DNA of 41,865 nucleotides from Candidatus Thiosymbion sp. (GTDB lineage: Bacteria > Pseudomonadota > Gammaproteobacteria > Chromatiales > Chromatiaceae): contig JAHDND010000169.1 of the NCBI GenBank assembly GCA_018435665.1, forward strand, positions 1 to 41,865, read 5' to 3'. Under the pieces are notes generated by a model. That model was not told where the DNA came from. It saw only the letters and a program-made list of their open reading frames with translations, and did not search any database. This document shows, piece after piece, positions 28,007-36,375 of the stretch (the first letter of the stretch is position 1; every line of letters starts with the position of its first letter). The position numbers and the translations under genes are program-made.

Positions 28007-28291
28007 GTTCTTACCCTCCTACCGATTGTCAATCTGCATCGCGCCACCCATTCTGCCCCCGAACAGGGCATGGAGGGGGATGAATCCAGGTTTAGACCCC
28101 GGCGTGAGCCGGCGCCAGTCCGAGGAGCCTGGCCAGCGGTTGTTCGGAAATCGTCTATCCTGAGTTCCACTACCTCGCGCTGGGCAACTCTCATCCCGTC
28201 CCTGGCCGACCTGGGTAACAACTTCGGCTTCATCCGTGACATGAAGAACCGAAAATGGTTTGGTGATCGCCAACTTGTGGAGAAACGTCCC

Positions 28292-29587
28292 ATGACCACC
28301 GCCCTCGAACGCGAAAAGGACCGGATTCGCACCGTGACCCGCCTGCTCCATCAGGCCTGCAAGCCCATCCGCGTCCTGCGCACCATCGACTGGGCGCCGG
28401 AGGTGAAGGCGACTTTTCTTGCCAGTGGCTGTCGTGAGCTGCCGCAAGTCACCTATCCCCCCTTCGACCCCGAGCCGACCCTGGCCGCGGTGCGGGAGGC
28501 CCGCCGCCTGACCCTGCCGGTGACGACCATCGATAACTGGCTGGAACGTCATGCCCATTCGATCGAACTGGCGGCCAGGATGCTGGTCGCCGTCGGCACC
28601 CCCAGCTTTTTCGAGTTCGGCCGGCAGATCTATGGCGAACCGACGGCCCCCCTGCGTTACGCCGACGTCACCCCCCTGGACCTGGCCCAGAGCGTCATCG
28701 ACACCATCGCCCAACTCACGGCGATCAACATCCCCATCGCCCCGCCGACCTACCACGATGCCGAAACGGTGGCGGCGGATCTCACCCAGGCGGTGAAGGC
28801 CCATTTTGGCGATCAGGCCCCGGCGGTGGAGCTGGTCGATCGCCTGTCCGCCAACGCCCTGGCCACCGCCAAGGCGATCCGCGTCCGCCGGGGCGCCCGC
28901 TTCACGGATCGCGACTACAGCCAACTGCTAAATCACGAGGCCTATATCCACGTCGCCACCTCCCTCAACGGCCAGGCCCAGACCGATCTGCCCCTGCTGG
29001 CCGCCGGCCATCCCGGCACCACCCGCACCCAGGAGGGGCTGGCGGTCCTGGCCGAGATCATCAGTGGCTCCATCGAGCTGGACCGGCTGCGCCGCCTGGC
29101 GGACCGGGTCCTGGCGATCCAGATGGCCATCGAGGGGGCGGATTTCCTCCAGGTCCACGCCTTCTTCATGGAGCGGACCGGCGATCCCGACCAGGCCTAT
29201 GAGAACACCCGGCGGGTCTTCCGCGGCGGCGTCATCACCGGGGGCGCCCCCTTCTGCAAGGACCTGGTCTATCTGCTGGGCTTGCTTCAGGTCAACAACT
29301 TCATCCGCACCGCTTTCAACGGGGGCAGGGCCGACTGTCTCAGCCTGTTGTTCTGCGGCAAGCTGGACTTCTTCGACATCCCGGCCCTGTGCGAGCTTTA
29401 CGCCCTGGGTCTGTGCCGTCCCCCACGTTTCCTGCCCCCCTGGATCAGTGATCCGCGCTATCTGCTCGCCCTCTTGACCTTTGCCCAGTTCATCCAGCGG
29501 GTGAATCTTGGACCTTTGGCCGAGTTGGCGCGCAAGCTGTTGGATAGCGCGCCCCTGGTGCAACTCCCAACTTCCCCCCAAGCCTGA
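28292..29587 (+). CDS. QEGLA-family (DUF1704) putative metallopeptidase
   Basis: A 431-residue cytoplasmic protein of the family often annotated 'flavohemoglobin expression-modulating QEGLA motif protein'. The start at 28292 (MTTALEREKDRI) has GGAG about 9 bases before it; the frame open further upstream shows no family character. The signature parts are LLNHEAYIHVATSLNG near 215 (HExxxH metal site) and GTTRTQEGLAVLAE near 247 (third ligand Glu). The family is related to zinc metallopeptidases that act on protein tails; its bacterial substrate is unknown. It precedes a FeoB-like gene by 299 bp in the same direction. Confidence 0.85.
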   Translation: MTTALEREKDRIRTVTRLLHQACKPIRVLRTIDWAPEVKATFLASGCRELPQVTYPPFDPEPTLAAVREARRLTLPVTTIDNWLERHAHSIELAARMLVAVGTPSFFEFGRQIYGEPTAPLRYADVTPLDLAQSVIDTIAQLTAINIPIAPPTYHDAETVAADLTQAVKAHFGDQAPAVELVDRLSANALATAKAIRVRRGARFTDRDYSQLLNHEAYIHVATSLNGQAQTDLPLLAAGHPGTTRTQEGLAVLAEIISGSIELDRLRRLADRVLAIQMAIEGADFLQVHAFFMERTGDPDQAYENTRRVFRGGVITGGAPFCKDLVYLLGLLQVNNFIRTAFNGGRADCLSLLFCGKLDFFDIPALCELYALGLCRPPRFLPPWISDPRYLLALLTFAQFIQRVNLGPLAELARKLLDSAPLVQLPTSPQA

Positions 29588-29886
29588 CCCTTGATGCCCC
29601 TTCTCCAGGTCCTGGCTGGAGGTCGGCCCCGAGGAGCCGATCCGCCGCCTGGCGGCGCGCGGCGATGATGGGCGCGGAAGCGGCAAGCGCTCGCCGTGAG
29701 GGCTGGTCACCTCGGGATGGGATTGCCCAAGAGGGTATTGTTAGCACCGCTCGGTTGACGGTCTCCCCCCTCCTCCCCATGGATGCCGAAAACGGATAGG
29801 CGACCGCTATAGAATGGTCCGGTTACCGTCAACAGCCCCCGCAAGAAACCTTTGGGGGCACCTGGCCTATCCGGAGTCCCTTCGCC
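29588..29886. other. 299-bp gap upstream of the second feoB
   Basis: No gene is supported. TTGACG at about 29754 and TATAGAAT at about 29809 look like promoter elements, but they are too far apart to pair. Confidence 0.4.
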
Positions 29887-32034
29887 ATGACAGAAGCCAC
29901 TGCCGCGCCCGCGACTGGAAGTAACGCTGGATCGGGTCCGGCGGGTGTGCCGCCCCCCGCTGCCGCTGGCCCCACCCAGTCCAACCCCGTGCCCACCTTC
30001 CCCCTCCTGGGGCCAGGCCTGCGCGGGGCGCGTCGCCCGCGGGTGGCGATCCTGGGCCGGGATGGCAGTGGCCGGGAGAGCATCTTTCGCGCCGCGGCCA
30101 GCACCACCACCCATCACGAGCGGCTGGCCGGCATCGGCCCCGCCTATGAGGAATGCCTGGTGGAGGTCGGGCTGGACCAGATCTCCCTGGTGGCCCTCCC
30201 ACCCATCGCGGGCTTGCACCCCCGCCAGGAAGAGGGGCGGGTAACCCTCAAGTATCTGTTGTGGGGCGACCGCTGGCCGGCCATCGCCCGCCATGAGGCC
30301 CATCAGCCCGGGAGCGATTTCGCCGCCCCCGACCTGCTGTTGATGGTGCTGGATGCCACCGCCTTGGAACGGGATCTGGAACTGGCCCTGGAACTGCTGC
30401 AACTGGGGCGGCCCATGGTCTTCGCCCTCAACCGCATGGACCAGGCTCGCGCCCGGCGCCGCTTCATCAATCTGCGTGCCCTCGCCGCCAAACTGGGGGG
30501 ACCCGTCCTGCCCACCGTGGCCCACATGGGACTGGGTCTGGCCGATCTCTTCACCAGTCTGGTCCGGGTGGCGCGGGAGACCCGTTCCGCCCCACCCCCG
30601 CGGCTCCAGCCGCCCAGCCGGCACATTGCCGCGCAACTGGCGCCCATCGCCGCCATCGCCCGCGAGCCGGCGGTGGCGGCGGCCTTTGCCGTGCCAGAGC
30701 AGTTTCTGACGCTGCAACTCGCCGAAAACGATCACTATTTCTCCCGGGAGCTCCAGGCTCATTTCCCCGAGCAGCATGACCGCCTGGTCGCCGCCCGCGC
30801 CCAGGCGGACGCCGCCCTGCCGCGTCACCTGGCGGAAGAGATCCATGCCGACCGCCACCATTGCGCCGCCCTCCTTTACGAGGCCGTGATCCGTCCCGGT
30901 CAGCGAGACGCGACCCCCCGCTGGCAACGCTGGGCGGACGATCTCTTTCTGCACCCCCGCTGGGGCTTTGTCGGCACCCTGGCGATCTTCGCCCTAGTGC
31001 TCTTTTTCGTCTTCGAGGTCAGCGCCTTTCTCGATGGCCTCACCGTCGCCCGCCTCATCGCCTGGGCCGAACCCTGGCAGCCCACCAGCCTCCCCGGGGT
31101 CCTGGCCCGCGCCGTCCTGGATGGCCTCATTGGCCTGACGGGCATCGTCATCCCCTACATGATCCCCCTGGTCCTGCTGCTGGTCCTGTTGGAGGAGTCC
31201 GGGATCATGCATCGCGTCGCCTTCGTCGTCGACCGCGGCTTTCATCAGTTGGGGCTGCATGGCGGCGTCGCCCTACCGTTTCTCATGGGGCTGGGTTGCA
31301 ACGTCCCCGCCCTGGCCGCTACCGCCGCCGTCACCCGCGGCCGCGACCGCACCGTGGCCTCGCTGCTGATCACCTTCCTGCCCTGCTCGGCGCGTTCCGC
31401 CATCCTCCTGGCGGTGGGGGGCAAGTATCTCGGGGGGCTGGGGGTCTTCGCCCTCTTCATGCTCATCCCCGTCGTCGTCAGCCTGGTGGGCAAGCTGCTT
31501 AAGCGCCGCTTCCCCGAGACGACCCCGGGCATCATCCAGGAAATCCCCCCCTACGCCGTCCCGGCCCCGCGCCAGGTCCTGGCCAATACCTGGGAACGCA
31601 GCCGCGATATCCTCACCATCGTCCTGCCGCTGCTGGTGGCGGGGAGCGTGGTCCTGGCCCTGTTGGACCACTACGGCGCCGATGGCTGGATCGATTGGGC
31701 CCTGACTCCCATCACCGCCGGCTGGCTGGGGCTGCCAGTCGCCCTGGGGGTGCCCATCCTCTTTGGCGTCCTGCGCAAGGAACTGTCCCTGCTCATGGTC
31801 TTTCAGGCCCTGGGCACCCAGGAACTGAGCGGGGTCCTCGACAGGACCCAGATCGTCACCTTCCTGGTCTTCCTGACCTTCTACGTCCCCTGCGTCTCCA
31901 CCTTCGCCATGATGCTCAAGCTGCTCGGGCGTCGCGATGCCCTCTATTCCATCGCCCTGTCCATCGGCGTGGCTCTGGTCGTGGCGGCGGCGGCGCGCTG
32001 GCCGCTGGAACTGGTCGACTGGCTGGCGCTGTAA
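29887..32034 (+). CDS. FeoB-like transporter with degenerate G domain
   Basis: A 715-residue FeoB homologue. The membrane part is well kept: GCNVPALAATAAVTRGRDR and FLPCSARSAILLAVGGKYLG match the Gate regions of FeoB at 17809-20178, and VLRKELSLLMVFQALGT matches the second half. The N-terminal G domain is eroded. The P-loop reads ILGRDGSGRES (Lys replaced by Arg, near 56-65), the DLPG position reads LPPIAG, and G4 is NRMD. A disordered Pro/Ala-rich stretch of about 45 residues comes first. It may transport without GTP control, use another trigger, or carry another metal. GGAG lies 10 bases before the ATG. No feoA or feoC is adjacent. Confidence 0.85.
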   Translation: MTEATAAPATGSNAGSGPAGVPPPAAAGPTQSNPVPTFPLLGPGLRGARRPRVAILGRDGSGRESIFRAAASTTTHHERLAGIGPAYEECLVEVGLDQISLVALPPIAGLHPRQEEGRVTLKYLLWGDRWPAIARHEAHQPGSDFAAPDLLLMVLDATALERDLELALELLQLGRPMVFALNRMDQARARRRFINLRALAAKLGGPVLPTVAHMGLGLADLFTSLVRVARETRSAPPPRLQPPSRHIAAQLAPIAAIAREPAVAAAFAVPEQFLTLQLAENDHYFSRELQAHFPEQHDRLVAARAQADAALPRHLAEEIHADRHHCAALLYEAVIRPGQRDATPRWQRWADDLFLHPRWGFVGTLAIFALVLFFVFEVSAFLDGLTVARLIAWAEPWQPTSLPGVLARAVLDGLIGLTGIVIPYMIPLVLLLVLLEESGIMHRVAFVVDRGFHQLGLHGGVALPFLMGLGCNVPALAATAAVTRGRDRTVASLLITFLPCSARSAILLAVGGKYLGGLGVFALFMLIPVVVSLVGKLLKRRFPETTPGIIQEIPPYAVPAPRQVLANTWERSRDILTIVLPLLVAGSVVLALLDHYGADGWIDWALTPITAGWLGLPVALGVPILFGVLRKELSLLMVFQALGTQELSGVLDRTQIVTFLVFLTFYVPCVSTFAMMLKLLGRRDALYSIALSIGVALVVAAAARWPLELVDWLAL

Positions 32035-32056
32035 GCAGCCCAACTTTGACCCCGGA

Positions 32057-32602
32057 TCAATCGCCTAGGAGATACGCCAGGTCCAGTTCGAGTTCGTCGA
32101 AGGGCGGGATGCGTGCCCGCACCGGCTCGGTGTGGGTGGCGATGACCCGGTAATGTTCTCCCTCAAGCCGATAGGCGACCAGGGTCCGGTCCTCGGGCCA
32201 GATCAGCCAGTAATAGGGCACGCGGTGACGCTGGAGGAGCAGGAACAGGGTCAATGTGTCCTTGCGTTCATGGCCCGGCGAGACGATCTCGCCGACCCAG
32301 TCGGGCCGCAACTCCATGATCCCGCGTGGGCGCTCGGGGACGCGCTCCTTACGCCAGCCGGCCAGGTCGTGGCAGGGGCACTGATGCAACTCGTAGGCGA
32401 CGCTGACCTCGGTAATGATCCACCAGCCGCCGGGGCCGGACCGGCGGCTCAAGGGTCCGAGTTCTTCTCTGGCGTTGCCCTGCACGACGCCATGCTCGGC
32501 GCGCGCCATGGGTCGGCGGACGATCTCGCCGCCGATCAACTCGACCCGCTCTTCGGGATATTCGAGCAGATCGGCTATGGTACCGAGTTTGTATGCCTCC
32601 AT
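32057..32602 (-). CDS. Uma2-family protein, altered active site
   Basis: A 181-residue Uma2 (DUF820) protein, related to the one at 8102-8689: RVELIGGEIVRRPM, GPGGWWIITEVSV, HDLAGWRKERVP, WVGEIVSPGHE and IPPFDELELDLAYLL. The lysine that follows the second acidic residue in the family (IKLPLY in the first copy) aligns with leucine here (TLFLLLQRHRVPYYW), so nuclease activity is doubtful. It converges on the FeoB-like gene across 22 bp. Confidence 0.8.
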   Translation of the reverse strand: MEAYKLGTIADLLEYPEERVELIGGEIVRRPMARAEHGVVQGNAREELGPLSRRSGPGGWWIITEVSVAYELHQCPCHDLAGWRKERVPERPRGIMELRPDWVGEIVSPGHERKDTLTLFLLLQRHRVPYYWLIWPEDRTLVAYRLEGEHYRVIATHTEPVRARIPPFDELELDLAYLLGD

Positions 32603-32819
32603 CCGTTTGCCCCCGGGGTCGCTGGTCGTATGCTACTCATACTAGGCACCCCGGGGGCGCCTGTCGACCGCCGGCAACCCTGGAGGATATCGCCGCCCAG
32701 GCCGCGAGGTATGTCGCCGAATACCGGAGGCTGAATCCATGAAAGCCCTCCTGAACGCTTTATGACCTGTGCCGCGAACCGGCAGGCCAGCGCCCTTCAC
32801 TCCAACCCCGGAGGCTCCG

Positions 32820-35171
32820 ATGTCATCCGCTTCGCATCCGTTCGGCCCGGTGGGATGGTCCCGTCGGCGGTGGCTCAGGGCAGCGGCCGTGACGCTGCCG
32901 GCCCTGAGTGGGTGGCCTGGCCGGCTGCCGAGCGCCGACCCGCTAACCTCCGCGGCTCCGGAGGGGGAGGGGGCGGCGGACCCCTCGGCGCCGGTCGCCC
33001 CCCACCCCGGGGAGGGGCTGGTCGCTTATGTGCGGCGCGTGCGGGGCGGCTGGGACGGGGGCCTCTATGCCCAGTTGCTGGGCGCGGCCAATGCCTTCAA
33101 GGAGGGCGATGAGTTAGCGGGGCTCGCCGCCTTCGACGAGGCCCAGCGCCAGATGGCCCGCGACCTGCTGGCCGCCACCCACCTGCGTGACCTCGACGCC
33201 CATCCGCCCCTGGACGATGGTCTGTCGCGGGCTCTGCGCGCCAGCCTCGATCCCCAGGCCCAGGCGGTCACCGCCTCCTTGACGCTGGGGGAGCTGAAGG
33301 CATTTCTCCTGTACCAGGAGGAGCCCGGGATCCAGGCCCTGATGCCGGGACTCTCCAGCGATGTCATCGGCTGTCTGGTCAAGCTGATGACCAACGATGA
33401 GCTCCAGATGGTCTCCGCCAAGATCTTTAACCCCTTGCCGGGGACCCAGATCGGCGCCCGGGGCTACCTCGGGGCGCGCATCCAGCCCAATTCCCCCACC
33501 GACAATCCGGAGGACATTCGGTGGCAGGTCCTCGATGGCTGGGCCTACGCCGTGGGCGATGTGGTCCTGGGCACCAACCCGGTCAGCAGCGCGCCGGAAC
33601 AGGTGGTCCAGGTCGAACGGACCCTACAAGATTTGCTGCGGACCTTCGGTCTGGAGGAGGTCCTACCCCATTGCGTGCTCGCCCATATCGATGTCCAGGC
33701 CGAGGTGGAACGGCGCTGGCCAGGGACGACCGCCCTCTGGTTTCAGAGCATCGCCGGCAGCGATGCCGCCAATCGCACCTTCGACCTGACCCTGGAGCAG
33801 TTGCTGGCCTACGCCGACCAGCGTCAGGGTCGCTATGCCTTCTATTTCGAGACGGGGCAGGGGGCGGATTGCACCAACGGCCATGCCCAGGGCATGGACA
33901 TGGTGCTGCACGAGGCGCGTAAGTATGGTCTGGCCCGGCTCCTGTCCCAGCGGGTGGCGCTGGCCCGGGGGGCGCGTCCCTGGCTGCACCTCAACGATGT
34001 CGCCGGTTTCATCGGCCCCGAGGTCTTTCGTACCCGCGACCAATTGGTGCGCTGCTGCCTCGAAGACCTGGTGATGGGTAAGCTGCATGGACTGTGCATC
34101 GGATTGGACATCTGCACCACCCTGCACATGGAGGTCAGCCTGGACGATCTGGATGTCTGCCTGGCCGCCCTGGCCCCGGCGCAGCCCGCCTACCTCATGG
34201 CCTTGCCGACCAAGATCGACCCCATGCTCGGCTATCTGACCACGGGCTTCCAGGACCATGTGCGCCTGCGCCAGCGGTTTTGTTGCCGGGTGGATGAGCG
34301 CATGGCGGCCTTTTTCCGCGAGCTGGGCGTGATCGATGCCGCGGGTCAGCCCGGCCCCCATTTCGGGGACCCCCTCTGGGTCTATTTGCAGTATCGGCGC
34401 CGCCAGGGCGACGACCGCGCGGAGGAGGCGATCCAGGCGGAGGGTCGGGCGCAAATGGCCGCGGTCCGTGGCCGGGGGGTCTTTCTCGCCGCGGGTCATG
34501 GGCCGACGGCGGGGGACCTGACCCCGGAGCTGGAGGCCGAGGTGCGGCGCATCTATGCCGACGCCAAGCTCAGCATCTGGGCGGAATTCTCCCAGGATTT
34601 CCGGACGGCGCTGGCGGATCAGCGCTTGCTATCCACCCGCTCCCGGGACCGTCGGGACTACATCCTGCATCCGACCAGCGGGGAGGTCCTGGATGAGGCC
34701 TCGCTCGGGGTGGTCCAAGCCCTCCGCCAGGATCAGGCCGGCCGTTACGACGTCCAGTTGGTCATCTCCGACGGGCTCAATGCCCTGGCGATCTCGGACC
34801 TGAGTCAGCTCCTGCCCTTTCGTGACGGCTTGCGGGCCCGGTTGACCGAGGCCGGCTATCGGGTCGCCCCCCAGGACCTCGTGGTCGAACGGGGGCGGGT
34901 GCGCGCCGGTTACCGGATCGGCGAACGGCTCTTCAGCGGTCTGCCTGGCCGGCGTGCCATTCTCCACCTCATCGGCGAGCGGCCCGGGACCGGGCACCGC
35001 ACCTTCTCTGTTTACCTCACCGCGCTGGAGGGGGCGATCTGGGGGATGCCGGGGCGGGTGGATCACGACATCACCCGGGTGGTGGCGGGTATCGCGAACA
35101 CGGCCCTGATTCCAGCCCGGGGGGTCGAGGAGACCGTCCGGCTCCTCAACAGCTTGTGGCTCAGTCCTTGA
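32820..35171 (+). CDS. eutBC: Fused EutB-EutC ethanolamine ammonia-lyase with Tat-like signal
   Basis: A 783-residue fusion of both subunits of the adenosylcobalamin enzyme that splits ethanolamine into acetaldehyde and ammonia. The start at 32820 has GGAGG 7 bases before it. Residues 1-32 have a twin-arginine signal pattern (GWSRRRWLRAAAVTLPAL). EutB spans about 62-520: LTNDELQMVSAKIFN-type helix, ARIQPNSPTDNPEDIRW and VLGTNPVSS. Counterparts of the E. coli EutB substrate residues Arg160, Gln162, Asn193, Glu287, Asp362 and Met392 are all visible (220, 222, 253, 344, 430, 460). EutC spans about 545-783: LVISDGLNALAIS, RVRAGYRIGE and HLIGERPGTGH. No other eut gene, shell protein or cobalamin riboswitch is near. 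Export of this enzyme would be unusual, so the signal needs proof. Confidence 0.9.
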   Translation: MSSASHPFGPVGWSRRRWLRAAAVTLPALSGWPGRLPSADPLTSAAPEGEGAADPSAPVAPHPGEGLVAYVRRVRGGWDGGLYAQLLGAANAFKEGDELAGLAAFDEAQRQMARDLLAATHLRDLDAHPPLDDGLSRALRASLDPQAQAVTASLTLGELKAFLLYQEEPGIQALMPGLSSDVIGCLVKLMTNDELQMVSAKIFNPLPGTQIGARGYLGARIQPNSPTDNPEDIRWQVLDGWAYAVGDVVLGTNPVSSAPEQVVQVERTLQDLLRTFGLEEVLPHCVLAHIDVQAEVERRWPGTTALWFQSIAGSDAANRTFDLTLEQLLAYADQRQGRYAFYFETGQGADCTNGHAQGMDMVLHEARKYGLARLLSQRVALARGARPWLHLNDVAGFIGPEVFRTRDQLVRCCLEDLVMGKLHGLCIGLDICTTLHMEVSLDDLDVCLAALAPAQPAYLMALPTKIDPMLGYLTTGFQDHVRLRQRFCCRVDERMAAFFRELGVIDAAGQPGPHFGDPLWVYLQYRRRQGDDRAEEAIQAEGRAQMAAVRGRGVFLAAGHGPTAGDLTPELEAEVRRIYADAKLSIWAEFSQDFRTALADQRLLSTRSRDRRDYILHPTSGEVLDEASLGVVQALRQDQAGRYDVQLVISDGLNALAISDLSQLLPFRDGLRARLTEAGYRVAPQDLVVERGRVRAGYRIGERLFSGLPGRRAILHLIGERPGTGHRTFSVYLTALEGAIWGMPGRVDHDITRVVAGIANTALIPARGVEETVRLLNSLWLSP

Positions 35172-35303
35172 CAAGAGGGATAGCCATCGCCCCTGGCCTC
35201 GATGCTGGATTCCGAAGCGGCGCCTTGCTTTCCCGGGCTTGCCCGTGCGCGTGGGCTGGCTACTGGGCTAGAATCCCGCGCCTTTTCCACCCGGAGGCAA
35301 GGC

Positions 35304-35522
35304 ATGAGCGCTAACGAGAACGAGAAAGCCAAGAGCCAGTCCAGTGGCTTCGAGATGATCTGCGGTCTGACCCTGGCGGTGCTGGCGGCGATCATGGCTT
35401 GGTATGAAACACGCCATCGGAGTCTTTCTTCCTCTGGGGTGTGGCTGGCCCCCTCATGGGGCTTGGCGTGGAAGTCACGGCAAAGTCTTTCATTGTCAGG
35501 TGGGTGGCGAGCCCCCTCATGA
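35304..35522 (+). CDS. Small membrane protein, C-terminus overwritten by a repeat
   Basis: It starts MSANENEKAKSQSSGFEMIC with GGAGG 7 bases before the ATG, then has one membrane helix (GLTLAVLAAIMA). From about residue 36 the coding sequence is repeat locus C read through by chance (RSLSSSGVWLAPSWGLAWKS), ending at a TGA inside the repeat. The native protein was probably longer, so this is likely a truncated gene, though a short product may still be made. The family is not certain; the start resembles DUF4337-type proteins. Confidence 0.55.
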   Translation: MSANENEKAKSQSSGFEMICGLTLAVLAAIMAWYETRHRSLSSSGVWLAPSWGLAWKSRQSLSLSGGWRAPS

Positions 35523-35529
35523 CAGTTAG
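35412..35529 (-). repeat. Dispersed ~62-bp repeat, locus C (two units, inverted)
   Basis: Read on the minus strand, unit one (35529-35467) is CTAACTGTCATGAGGGGG, a GCC core and AATGAAAGACTTTGCCGTGA, very close to the units of loci A and B. Unit two (35466 to about 35412) is more diverged. On the plus strand the first unit encodes VEVTAKSFIVRWVASPLMTV, matching the reverse-strand peptide of locus A. It lies within the 3' part of the preceding small gene. Confidence 0.8.
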
Positions 35530-35613
35530 AATGAGATGGCGAGTCAAAGGCAGAAGGGAGGTGGCATTCATTTTCCCGCTCTCAGGCCAGACAAAAACTG
35601 ACTCAATCAGCCG

Positions 35614-36348
35614 ATGCCCACCTTCAGAGACGATAGATTAGACTTAGCTAGATCGCCCTTCGTGGACCGGATCCCGGGGTTGATGCTGATCGGGCTGCTG
35701 GCCCTGGGATTGGGATTGGGCTTCTGGCTCTGGCCGGACGCGGCCTGCGAAAACTGTGACCAGCCCGAGGACCCGGTGCCGGCCCTGGAGCAGGCGCCAT
35801 CACCCAGTCCCCCGGAGGTCCACCGCGCGTCACCCCTGCCCGCGGCGAGCGAGGGGCCGCCGGTGCCAGAGGCCAGTGACGCACCCCCTTCCGCCCGGAA
35901 ACCACCGGAAACCGCCGCGTGGCGTGAGGAGCGGCGGCTCCTGAGTCGCCTGGTTCGGCAAGGGGTGCCGGTAGAGGCAACGGGGCGGCTCCAGCGCCAG
36001 GAACGGGTCATTGCGCCGGAACTGATGAACCAACTCAGCGATTCCAGCAACTGGATGTCGGAGCTGATGAAGGCCAGCAGTTCCATCCAGTCCCGCCGGG
36101 ATGGTGAGCCGACCCGCCTGGCCCTGGAGCGGGTGGAAGCGGATTCCATCCTGTGGGAATTGGGCTTGCAGGAAGGGGATGTCATCGTCCTCATCCAGGG
36201 CGAGATCCCCCATTTCAGTCCCACCCGTGCCCTAGACTACATCCGTCAGGCCGATGCGGCCTTGGCCGCCTTCGACCAGGGCGAGCCGATCACCCTCACC
36301 GTCCTGCGCCGTGGCCAGCCGGTCCATCTGGTCTACCAGCCGTGGTGA
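35614..36348 (+). CDS. Membrane-anchored PDZ (GspC-like) protein
   Basis: A 244-residue protein with a short cytoplasmic start, one membrane helix near 22-42 (GLMLIGLLALGLGLGFWLW), a Pro/Ser/Glu-rich linker of about 70 residues, a helical part (REERRLLSRLVRQG) and a C-terminal PDZ-like domain (LALERVEADSILWELGLQEG, DVIVLIQGEIP, ITLTVLRRGQPVHLVYQP). The layout resembles GspC of type II secretion or a periplasmic quality-control scaffold, but no gsp genes are near. The ribosome site is weak, so the start could be a little further in. Confidence 0.7.
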   Translation: MPTFRDDRLDLARSPFVDRIPGLMLIGLLALGLGLGFWLWPDAACENCDQPEDPVPALEQAPSPSPPEVHRASPLPAASEGPPVPEASDAPPSARKPPETAAWREERRLLSRLVRQGVPVEATGRLQRQERVIAPELMNQLSDSSNWMSELMKASSSIQSRRDGEPTRLALERVEADSILWELGLQEGDVIVLIQGEIPHFSPTRALDYIRQADAALAAFDQGEPITLTVLRRGQPVHLVYQPW

Positions 36349-36375
36349 GTGGGATGGACCGCGCCGAGCCCAGCC

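Noticed and set aside
29887..32034. Calling the second feoB a pseudogene
   Set aside because: The frame is open over 715 residues with conserved membrane gates and a good ribosome site. Only the G-site residues differ.
32603..32819. Cobalamin riboswitch ahead of the eutBC gene
   Set aside because: The AdoCbl-dependent enzyme made this worth checking, but the 217-bp gap has no B12-box-like core and only a short GTATG-N5-CATAC dyad.
35614..36348. Type II secretion operon
   Set aside because: The PDZ protein has a GspC-like layout, but no other gsp gene lies near.
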